Shown: in pieces, positions 7,391-13,567 of the stretch | Position numbering within the stretch: the stretch's first letter is position 1 | Layout: each line of letters starts with the position of its first letter | Assembly: GCA_964568355.1 (NCBI GenBank) | Contig: CAZMRK010000375.1 | Location: forward strand, 1-17,289 | Source of the DNA: JAJPJX01 sp964568355 | GTDB lineage: Bacteria; Acidobacteriota; Terriglobia; Bryobacterales; Bryobacteraceae | Reading direction: 5' to 3' | Length of the DNA stretch: 17,289 nt | Position numbers and translations under genes: made by a program | Notes under the pieces: model-generated | Told to the model about the DNA's origin: nothing | The model's database searches: none | The model's input: only the letters and a program-made list of their open reading frames with translations

Positions 7391-8196
7391 CGAACCAGGG
7401 CAATTCCGAGATCCTCTACCGTCCGGCGGGTTTCGGGTGCGGTGAGTGCGGCGAGTTCCTCTTCGCGGCTCTCCTTCAAGCGGGTCTGCGCCCGCCGCAA
7501 GCCGTCGCGTAGATATCCTGGGTGGCACATGAACTCGGTGAGTCCCGCGGGAAGCTCGTGCAACAGTTGCACCAGCTCAGCGGTGCGGAAGCGGCCGGTA
7601 ATCTGAAAACCGGCGAAGTGATCCGTGGTGCGGCAGTGATGGCGTTGGAGCACACGGTGAAAGCGGAGGCGCACCAGGCGCAAGGCGTCGCTGGTCAGAC
7701 GCTTGCCCAAAGGCACGCCACCGCGCAGCGCAATGAGGGGAAAATCAAACGGACGGCGGACCCAGCGGATACCGAATTCCTCCGAGATACGGGCTACGGC
7801 GTGAAGCACGGGAGGTGCCAGATGCGTGTGCTTGTGCGTGTCCAGGTGGGTCGGCGAGATGCCTGCCTCGCGGATTCGGCGAACCTGAGCGGACAGCTCG
7901 TCGTAGACCCGCAAGCGGCCGAGCGCCAGGGCGGCCAGGAGATCGGGGACGGATGGCGGCAGGGGCCGGTGCGGCGCCAAAAGTGATCGCCCGCCGACCA
8001 GTACCAGATGGCAACCGATATCGAGAGTGGGAGTCTCGCGGGCCAGCCGCACGGCATCGTCGAAGGCGTCGCCGTTGGCCATCAAGGTTGTGGCGGTAAG
8101 GATGCCCTTGCGGTGGGCCTCTACGATTCCGGCATTGACATCGGGAGTAAACCCGAAATCATCGGCGTTGACTACCAGTTGCTTCGTGGAACTCAA
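7375..8196 (-). CDS. YdjC/ChbG-family deacetylase, HpnK-like
   Basis: A 273-residue metal-dependent deacetylase-type protein. Residues 11-15 (ADDFG) carry the metal and catalytic aspartates; GCHLVLV (61-67), DTHKHTH (119-125) and FMCHPGY (222-228) supply the further conserved histidines. The N-terminal part (VVNADDFGFTPDVNAGIVEA, then CHLVLVGGR) is closest to the hopanoid-associated HpnK branch as I remember it; the ChbG branch deacetylates chitooligosaccharides. No signal peptide is seen. The start is a TTG whose second and third bases are shared with the TGA stop of the MCE gene (4-base TTGA overlap), with no separate Shine-Dalgarno, so translation is probably coupled. Being last in the MCE transport operon suggests work on a lipid or glycolipid that the transporter handles, but this is inference. 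Symbol withheld because the substrate is unproven. Confidence 0.85.
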   Translation of the reverse strand: MSSTKQLVVNADDFGFTPDVNAGIVEAHRKGILTATTLMANGDAFDDAVRLARETPTLDIGCHLVLVGGRSLLAPHRPLPPSVPDLLAALALGRLRVYDELSAQVRRIREAGISPTHLDTHKHTHLAPPVLHAVARISEEFGIRWVRRPFDFPLIALRGGVPLGKRLTSDALRLVRLRFHRVLQRHHCRTTDHFAGFQITGRFRTAELVQLLHELPAGLTEFMCHPGYLRDGLRRAQTRLKESREEELAALTAPETRRTVEDLGIALVRYRDL

Positions 8197-9266
8197 AAGA
8201 TCGCCAGCTTGATGCGCAGGAACTTCTTAGGATTGGCGCGCATATCCTTGGCCAGGCCCTGAAACTCGCGCATGGTGCCATTGAGCGATTCGTAGAGCTG
8301 CGGGTTTATCATCAGTTGCCCCAAAGTACCCTGGCCGGAATTGAGCTTGTCCATGGTGGTATCCAGGCGGCTCACCAGTTGGCTCAACTGCTGATGCAGG
8401 CCCTCGTCCTTGAGCAGTTTCCCGGCGGTTCCTTTTCCCGCGTTGATGTCGGCCAGAACCTTATGTAGCTCGCCGACCGACTGCCGCGCTTCTTCGTACA
8501 ACTGGGGATCCTGGAGCAGCTTTCCGGCGGTTCCCTGGCCCTGCTGCAACTGTGCCAGAATGGCGTCAATCCGGCGGATCGGCGCGCGGATCTCCTGGTA
8601 GAGCGCGTCGTCGTAGATCAACCGGCTGAGCGTTCCTTTGCCCTTGCGGATATCGGTGAGCAGGTTCTGCCCCTCGGCAGCGATGCCGTTCAGGCGCGAG
8701 TAGAGCTCGTCGTCCTTAAGCAGTTTGCCGAGATTGCCTTTACCTGCTGCGACGTCGGCGAGCATGTTATCGGCACGCGTAGAGATGTTCTGGAGAGTTT
8801 GCAGGAGATTCGCGGCCCCGGCCATGAGCTCCGGTATATCCTGCGCCTGTACGCTGGGCAGTTCGCCGTCCGGCTGAATATGCTGCGGGCTCTTCCCTTT
8901 GGTGATGTTGATGAATTTGTCGCCCAACAGATTGGAGGCGCTGATCTCGGTTATGGAATCGACAGGGATGGAGGGCAGGAATTCCCGCCGTATCTCCATC
9001 TGGAATTCCACCACACGCTTGGGATTCGTGGATCCCGAGAGCCGGATCTTTTCCAAGGTGCCGATGGTAATGCCGTTGAGCCGCACGGGAGAGCTTTCGA
9101 TCATGCCCGAAGCATCGTCCATGTAGGTGCGAATCACGGCCGTGCGGCGGAATAGCCCTTCCCGCGAGGTCAGCAGGAGGATCAGGACCGCCAGGATTAC
9201 CATGGCGGCAAAGGCCAGAATTCCGACCCGCAACTGGGACCACTTGACTTTGCTAGCGGCTGCCAT
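8193..9266 (-). CDS. mlaD: MCE/MlaD-family lipid-transport protein with C-terminal 34-residue repeats
   Basis: A membrane-anchored periplasmic substrate-binding component of an Mla-type lipid transporter, 357 residues. Residues 14-33 form the single N-terminal membrane helix. Residues about 41-124 are the MCE domain (VIRTYMDDASGMIESSPVRLNGITIGTL, then ISASNLLGDKFINITKG). From about 143 the chain is helical, and from 175 it has five repeats beginning G(K/Q)G(T/N), at residues 175, 209, 243, 277 and 311, with an exact spacing of 34. Each repeat reads roughly GKGTLGKLLxDxxLY followed by a helix. The MCE domain in this family forms a hexameric ring, and the helical tails could extend a tunnel or collar in the periplasm. 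The gene overlaps the ATPase gene by 14 bases and the deacetylase gene by 4. Family assignment is secure; the transported lipid and direction are unknown. Confidence 0.92.
   Translation of the reverse strand: MAAASKVKWSQLRVGILAFAAMVILAVLILLLTSREGLFRRTAVIRTYMDDASGMIESSPVRLNGITIGTLEKIRLSGSTNPKRVVEFQMEIRREFLPSIPVDSITEISASNLLGDKFINITKGKSPQHIQPDGELPSVQAQDIPELMAGAANLLQTLQNISTRADNMLADVAAGKGNLGKLLKDDELYSRLNGIAAEGQNLLTDIRKGKGTLSRLIYDDALYQEIRAPIRRIDAILAQLQQGQGTAGKLLQDPQLYEEARQSVGELHKVLADINAGKGTAGKLLKDEGLHQQLSQLVSRLDTTMDKLNSGQGTLGQLMINPQLYESLNGTMREFQGLAKDMRANPKKFLRIKLAIF
8235..8744 (-). repeat. Five in-frame 102-base repeats (34 residues each) within the MCE gene
   Basis: The encoded segments start at residues 175, 209, 243, 277 and 311, with no change in register. 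Cores are GKGNLGKLLKDDELY, GKGTLSRLIYDDALY, GQGTAGKLLQDPQLY, GKGTAGKLLKDEGLH and GQGTLGQLMINPQLY. The DNA copies have diverged, so this is an old protein-level repeat under selection for spacing. Confidence 0.85.
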
Positions 9267-10095
9267 AGGTCATTGGATGCTTCACGAATTTGGACAAGTA
9301 CGGATCACTGCTTGCTTCCAATTCGTCCTGATTCCCCTCAAACACCAACCGGCCTTCCCGCATCACCATGAAGCATGTCCGCAAGGGCTGGTGCTGCAAA
9401 CCGTCATGCCCTGGAATCAAGTGGCCATTTTCCGGATTGTAGCGAAAATTGGCGACCAGGTTTCCGTCCTGATATCGCTGGGTCACGATCAGCGTGGTAG
9501 CGTTGCTCAAATCGCGCTCCTTCACGATCAGTGTGATGATCGTGTTGGCCGTAATCGGATCCAGGCCCGCCGTCGGCGAATCGTAGAGCAGCAGGGGCGG
9601 CCCGGTCACCACGGCCCGCGCGATCGCGACGCGCCTGCGCATCCCGCCGGAAAGCTCGCTTGGAAACTTCTCCAGGGTCCGCTCCAGTTCCACGAAGCGC
9701 AAGGCCTCTTCCACGCGCGGCCGGACTTCGCCGGATGGACAGTGAATGCACGGCTGATTCAGCAGAGGGTAGGCCACGTTTTCCTCAATGGTGAGCGAAT
9801 CAAACAGTGCGCTTTCTTGAAACAGCATACCGACCTTGCTGCGAATCTCGAACAGCTCAGACTCGGTAAGCGTGGAGATATCGCGCTCAAATACATAAAC
9901 CGCTCCACTTTCGGGTTTGAGCAACCCGAGGGCCGTTTTAAGCAGCACGGTCTTTCCGCTGCCGGCGGCGCCCAGGATGACGCGGGTCTCGCCCTCCGTG
10001 GCGTCGAAGGATACATCCCGCAGGGCCGGTTCGCCGTCGAAAGCGACGGTAACGTGCTCGAACCGGAGAACGGATTTCCTGGTGTCTTCCGCCAT
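9253..10095 (-). CDS. mlaF: MlaF-like ABC transporter ATPase with non-canonical catalytic residues
   Basis: The cytoplasmic ATPase of the Mla-type transporter, 280 residues from the ATG at 10095 (which shares one base with the mlaE stop, TGATG). Visible in order: Walker A GAAGSGKT (42-49), Q-loop Gln93 (LFQESALFDSLT), signature LSGGMRRRVAIARA (148-161), Walker B LLLYD ending at D172, D-loop AGLDP (176-180). Two catalytic positions are altered: the glutamate after Walker B is Ser173 (codon TCG, 9577-9579), and the switch histidine is Gln206 (codon CAG, 9478-9480, VTQRYQD). Residues about 213-240 (NLVANFRYNPENG) are inserted between the switch and the last strand (FMVMREGRLVFEG). The open frame continues upstream over 47 codons inside mlaE, but those residues are not transporter-like. 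Reduced or unusual ATP hydrolysis is possible; the family assignment is firm. Confidence 0.92.
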   Translation of the reverse strand: MAEDTRKSVLRFEHVTVAFDGEPALRDVSFDATEGETRVILGAAGSGKTVLLKTALGLLKPESGAVYVFERDISTLTESELFEIRSKVGMLFQESALFDSLTIEENVAYPLLNQPCIHCPSGEVRPRVEEALRFVELERTLEKFPSELSGGMRRRVAIARAVVTGPPLLLYDSPTAGLDPITANTIITLIVKERDLSNATTLIVTQRYQDGNLVANFRYNPENGHLIPGHDGLQHQPLRTCFMVMREGRLVFEGNQDELEASSDPYLSKFVKHPMTYGSR

Positions 10096-10859
10096 CAGCT
10101 TCCCGCCTGGCTCACAAAGATCTTGGTCAGGAAGAATGTGAGAAAGAAGATCAGTACCGAAGCGGCAACGACTGCCTGGGTGGTGGCGCGACCAACGCCC
10201 TGGGTACCTCCAGAGGTCCGCAGGCCGTAATAACAACCGATGAGCGAAATAATGATGCCGAAGACGAACGGTTTCAGCAGGCCTTGGGCTACGTCACTCC
10301 AGGCCAGAGCGCGCCACACCGAGCTCCAGTATTGCGAGCTGGTCAGATTCAGGTAGACGTAGGCGATGATGTAGCCGCCGAACATTCCTACGAAATCCGC
10401 GACGATGGTGAGCAGGGGCTGCATGGCGCATGTAGCCAGCAGGCGGGGTGTAACCAGCTTCTGAATGGGGTCGGTGCCCAGGGCCCGCATGGCATCGATT
10501 TGCTCGGTGACCTTCATGGAGCCGAGCTCGCTGGCAATACCGGAGGAATTGCGGCCGGCCACCACGAGCGCGGTCAGAACAGGACCCAGTTCGCGGACCA
10601 GAGTGATCGAAACCAGCATGCCGGTTTTGCCAACCTGACCATACTGAGCCAGAGCCTTCGACATTTGCAGCGCCATGACCGCGCCACTGAAAAACCCGGT
10701 CATAACGACAATGGGAAGGCTGCCGACACCGATAGTGTCCATCTGCAGGATCACGTCGTCCCAGTAGTGGGGACGGCGGACAATGTTCCGTAGAGCCCGA
10801 CCCACCAGCAAAAAGAACTCTTGAACCGCGCTGACAGGTTCCTTCAAGAAATCCAGCAA
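10095..10859 (-). CDS. mlaE: MlaE-family lipid ABC transporter permease
   Basis: An integral inner-membrane permease of the MlaE/DUF140 family, 254 residues, the usual size. The family signature is plain: LVRELGPVLTALVVAGRNSS (88-107) followed by IASELGSMKVTEQIDAMRALGTDP. Hydrophobic segments are near 43-65, 82-103, 146-171, 194-212 and 229-249. It pairs with the ATPase and MCE protein encoded downstream to move lipids between membranes. The start is probably the TTG at 10859, with GGGGA nine bases upstream; no in-frame ATG is present. It is the first gene of the operon mlaE-mlaF-mlaD-deacetylase; its promoter should lie in the 10860-10950 stretch but is not obvious. MlaB and MlaC homologues are not in the window. 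Confidence 0.92.
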   Translation of the reverse strand: MLDFLKEPVSAVQEFFLLVGRALRNIVRRPHYWDDVILQMDTIGVGSLPIVVMTGFFSGAVMALQMSKALAQYGQVGKTGMLVSITLVRELGPVLTALVVAGRNSSGIASELGSMKVTEQIDAMRALGTDPIQKLVTPRLLATCAMQPLLTIVADFVGMFGGYIIAYVYLNLTSSQYWSSVWRALAWSDVAQGLLKPFVFGIIISLIGCYYGLRTSGGTQGVGRATTQAVVAASVLIFFLTFFLTKIFVSQAGS

Positions 10860-10950
10860 GTCGCGTGATCCCCGTGCTTTGATGCTACCATACCGTAAAA
10901 CAAACGTACGGAATTACAGGACTTACGGCCTTCGGGCTGGACCCCGAAAA

Positions 10951-10997
10951 GCGAAATAAAAGAGAAGGCCGGGAGGGCGCAAGCGGGCCATCCCGGC
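10951..10997 (-). terminator. Rho-independent terminator after ridA
   Basis: On the minus strand, GCCGGGA (10991-10997) pairs perfectly with TCCCGGC (10968-10974), with further G-C pairing possible inside the loop region. A T-rich run follows (CTTCTCTTTTATTTCGC). It starts 11 bases past the ridA stop, so it ends the trxB-ridA transcript and insulates the mla operon. Confidence 0.75.
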
Positions 10998-11008
10998 GGA
11001 CAGCGTGA

Positions 11009-11392
11009 CTACTTGGGCTTGTAGGCGATCGCGTCGATTTCGACCTTCATTTTCGGGTCGGCGAACTTCGACTCGACGGTCGTGCGGGCCGGTTTAGCGG
11101 CATCGAAAAACTCTTTGTAGACCTCGTTCATGGCCCCGAAGTCTCTCCCGTCGGAGATGAAGACCGAACACTTTACGACGTTGGCAAGTGTAGCGCCGCA
11201 GCCTTCCAGGATTCTCTGAATGTTGGTCAGCACCAGGCGTGTTTCGTGCTGGATGTCTCCATAAGACATCTGCTGCGTAGCCGGGTCGATCGGCCCCTGG
11301 CCCGACACGTAGATGAAATCGCCGGCACGTACGGCGGGACTGTAGGTACCACGCGGTGACGGTACGCCCGGCGGAGTGATTCTTTCAATCAT
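11009..11392 (-). CDS. ridA: RidA-family protein (YjgF/UK114), enamine/imine deaminase
   Basis: A 127-residue protein of the RidA family, which hydrolyses reactive enamine/imine intermediates released by pyridoxal-phosphate enzymes. Conserved features are GTYSPAVRAGDFIYVSGQGP (15-34), the key arginine in KPARTTVE (Arg103), and the glutamate in KVEIDAIAY (Glu118), which together form the carboxylate-binding and catalytic pocket between subunits of the trimer. Two ATGs are close together: 11398 and 11392. AAGGAG abuts the first but sits six bases before the second, so the second is chosen. The gene follows trxB with a 15-base gap and is probably co-transcribed; a terminator lies just downstream. 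Arg103 supports true deaminase activity, though some Rid subfamilies have other roles. Confidence 0.92.
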   Translation of the reverse strand: MIERITPPGVPSPRGTYSPAVRAGDFIYVSGQGPIDPATQQMSYGDIQHETRLVLTNIQRILEGCGATLANVVKCSVFISDGRDFGAMNEVYKEFFDAAKPARTTVESKFADPKMKVEIDAIAYKPK

Positions 11393-11398
11393 TCCCAT

Positions 11399-11404
11399 CT
11401 CCTT
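11399..11404 (-). promoter_or_regulatory. Shine-Dalgarno that selects the second ATG of ridA
   Basis: AAGGAG on the minus strand directly touches the first possible ATG (11398), which is too close, and lies six bases from the ATG at 11392, which is ideal. Confidence 0.7.
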
Positions 11405-11407
11405 AAA

Positions 11408-12331
11408 TTAGTGCCCTTCTGCTTCCAGGAATCGTTCCACTTCCATGGCGGCCATGCAGCCGGCGCCGGCAGCGGTAATGGCCTGACGATAGACCCGGTC
11501 CTGCACGTCTCCCGCGTGAAACACGCCCGGAATATTCGTGCGTGCCCCGCCCTTCGAGACGATGTAGCCATCCTCGTCGGTTTCGATCTGCCCGCGGAAC
11601 ACGGCCGTATTGGGGATATGCCCGATGGCCACGAAGAATCCATCGACGTCCTGTTCCCAGACCGCTCCGGTAGCCACGTTGCGCAGGCGCACGCTACTCA
11701 CCAGCTTCTGGCTGACGTCCTTGACTTCCTCGACCACGGTATTGGTCAGAAACTTAATCTTGGGATTGCCGCGGGCGCGTTCCAGCATGATCTTCGAGGC
11801 TCGGAACTGGTCGCGACGATGCACCAAGGCCACTTCTGAGCCGAAGCGAGTGAGAAAGTTGGCTTCCTCCATGGCGGAATCTCCGCCGCCCACCACCATG
11901 ATCTTCTTGCCGCGATAAAAAAAACCGTCGCAAGTGGCGCAGGAGCTCACGCCATGGCCGATGAGGCGCTGCTCGGATTCCAGACCGAGCCAGCGCGCGG
12001 AAGCGCCGGAGGCGACGATCAGCGTACGCGTCTCGATCCAATCACCCTCTACATTGAGGCGGAAGGGGCGCTTAGAGAGATCCGCATCGATCACCGCGCC
12101 GTGGAGATATTCCGCACCAAAATTCAACGCCTGCTTCTTAATATTTTCGACCAGATCCGGGCCGTTGATACCTTCTGGGAATCCGGGGAAATTTTCCACC
12201 AGCGTCGTCATGGACAACTGTCCCCCGGCCTCATGCCCGCTTACCACCAGAGGGCTGAGGTTGGCGCGGGCGGTATAGATGGCGGCCGTATTTCCGGCGC
12301 ACCCGGAGCCAACAATCACCACATTTCGCAT
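11408..12331 (-). CDS. trxB: Thioredoxin reductase (NADPH, FAD)
   Basis: The flavoenzyme passes electrons from NADPH through FAD and a redox disulfide to thioredoxin in the cytoplasm. The 307-residue length is normal for the low-molecular-weight bacterial type. Motifs: FAD-binding GSGCAGNTAA (8-17), GGQLSMTTLVENFPG, redox-active CATC (131-134) in SSCATCDGFFY, NADPH-binding GGGDSAMEEA (148-157) with HRR (171-173), and the C-terminal FAD contact GVFHAGDVQD. The ATG at 12331 is chosen because AAAGG lies seven bases upstream; the GTG one codon earlier is less well placed. It sits 97 bases downstream of the iron-transport operon on the same strand and 15 bases upstream of ridA. Confidence 0.96.
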   Translation of the reverse strand: MRNVVIVGSGCAGNTAAIYTARANLSPLVVSGHEAGGQLSMTTLVENFPGFPEGINGPDLVENIKKQALNFGAEYLHGAVIDADLSKRPFRLNVEGDWIETRTLIVASGASARWLGLESEQRLIGHGVSSCATCDGFFYRGKKIMVVGGGDSAMEEANFLTRFGSEVALVHRRDQFRASKIMLERARGNPKIKFLTNTVVEEVKDVSQKLVSSVRLRNVATGAVWEQDVDGFFVAIGHIPNTAVFRGQIETDEDGYIVSKGGARTNIPGVFHAGDVQDRVYRQAITAAGAGCMAAMEVERFLEAEGH

Positions 12332-12428
12332 CACGAAACCTTTAAATCAGGAAGAGTTTAGTACTTCAATGTATCACAGCACCGGAAAGCCGAACTCTGT
12401 CCGGAATCGCTGCACTGCTGCAGAAAAA

Positions 12429-13562
12429 CTACACTCTACCCAGATGCGCCAGACCTGCTGGAAGATCCATGCCGGTGGAAACACGCCGCTCCCGGCAGCA
12501 GTCTCCCGGCGGGATCGGACTGCCGTGCGGGCATTCGGTGGGATGCCCAAGGAACGTGCAGATACGGTCGGTCACTTCGGGGCTGAGGATATGCTCAAAA
12601 GTGCAGGCGTTGGATTCGACCGAAGTTTCGTCGCGGAGAGCGAGTACATCGATGAACAAGCGTTCCGCCAGACGGTGCCGGCGGATCACGCTGCGGGCCC
12701 GTTCTTCTCCCTGGCCGGTAAACTCCACCCGGGCTCCCTCCACGCGCACCAACCCGATGCGTGCCATCAGGGCCAGCAGTTTACGCTGCTGCGCTTCGGT
12801 GAAGTGCGTGGATTCGATGTGCGACGAAGCCTCCCGGGCCATCCACAACTGCTCCAGCATCTCGTCGAACGCCTGATTCTGCTCGAGGCTGAAGGCCGTG
12901 GTCTCGACGATGCGACCGTGCTCCAGGTTGATGCGCACATCGGCGCAGCGGCCCACCTCGTCGTCGTGCGTAACCATCAGAATAGTGCGCCCTTGGGCAT
13001 GCAGATCGGTGAGCAGGTTCAGTACGATCTGCTCATTGGCGGCATCCAGGTTACCGGTAGGCTCATCGGCGAGAATGATCTTGGGATCATTGACCAGTGC
13101 TCGCGCGATGGAGACGCGCTGCTGCTCGCCGCCGGAAAGCTGGGAGGGCAGGTGGCGGGCGCGGTCGCCCATCCCAACGCGGTCGAGCGCCCGCCGGGCC
13201 TCGGCTTCGTCGGTCATGCTGTGGAAATACTGGGCCAGCATCACATTTTCGAGCGCAGTCAGATGCGGGATCAGGTGGAACTGCTGGAACACGAAGCCAA
13301 CGGTTTCGGAGCGGAATCGCGCCAGTTCCCGGCGGTTCAAGGTCGAGGTCTCCACCTGGTTGATGCGCACCGATCCGCTGGTAGCCTGGTCCAGGCAGCC
13401 GAGGATATTGAGCAGAGTGGTCTTGCCGGATCCGGACGGTCCCATGATGGCGATCCATTCGCCGGAGGCTGCGGTGAAACAGACTTCGTCCAGCGCCTTC
13501 ACCGGATTGTTGCCGGCGCCCTCATACTGCTTGCTCACTTTGTCGAGCTCGACAAAGGCCAT
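12429..13562 (-). CDS. ABC transporter ATPase fused to a DtxR/IdeR-type metal-sensing domain
   Basis: A 377-residue protein in two parts. Residues 1-222 are a MacB/LolD-type ATPase: Walker A GPSGSGKT (41-48), Q-loop FVFQQF (90-95), signature LSGGEQQRV (142-150), Walker B ILADE (163-167) with catalytic Glu167, D-loop GNLDA, switch His199 (MVTHDD). Residues about 230-356 resemble an iron-dependent repressor: a wing-like GLVRVEGARVEFTGQGEERA, then VIRRHRLAERLFIDVL and NACTFEHILSPEV, ending CPHGSPIPPGDCC. Aligned by eye with DtxR, the ligands correspond to His296, Glu300, Glu316, Cys320, Glu323 and His324; Cys at the 102-equivalent position is typical of iron rather than manganese sensors. The helix-turn-helix before it is about six residues short and lacks the usual pattern. 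No SH3-like domain follows. The frame runs open into the upstream permease, but the ATG at 13562 gives the normal ATPase start, five bases after that stop. Confidence 0.9.
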   Translation of the reverse strand: MAFVELDKVSKQYEGAGNNPVKALDEVCFTAASGEWIAIMGPSGSGKTTLLNILGCLDQATSGSVRINQVETSTLNRRELARFRSETVGFVFQQFHLIPHLTALENVMLAQYFHSMTDEAEARRALDRVGMGDRARHLPSQLSGGEQQRVSIARALVNDPKIILADEPTGNLDAANEQIVLNLLTDLHAQGRTILMVTHDDEVGRCADVRINLEHGRIVETTAFSLEQNQAFDEMLEQLWMAREASSHIESTHFTEAQQRKLLALMARIGLVRVEGARVEFTGQGEERARSVIRRHRLAERLFIDVLALRDETSVESNACTFEHILSPEVTDRICTFLGHPTECPHGSPIPPGDCCRERRVSTGMDLPAGLAHLGRV

Positions 13563-13567
13563 CGATT

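Noticed and set aside
8235..8744. Regular 102-base spacing considered as a CRISPR-like or satellite DNA array
   Set aside because: The repeats are in-frame, diverged at DNA level and explained by protein structure in a coding gene.
9127..10230. A 367-codon open frame on the plus strand
   Set aside because: It is antisense to the mlaF-like gene and the ends of its neighbours; the translation has no family features.
10096..10236. N-terminal extension of the MlaF-like ATPase by 47 codons
   Set aside because: It overlaps mlaE out of frame, with non-conserved residues; the ATG at 10095 overlapping the mlaE stop is the usual arrangement.
12332..12428. Inverted repeats CCGGA/TCCGG (12382-12404) and CTGCA/TGCAG (near 12411-12422) between the iron operon and trxB
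   Set aside because: Stems are only five to six pairs and no T-run follows on the minus strand, so I could not support a terminator; a trxB promoter could not be placed either.
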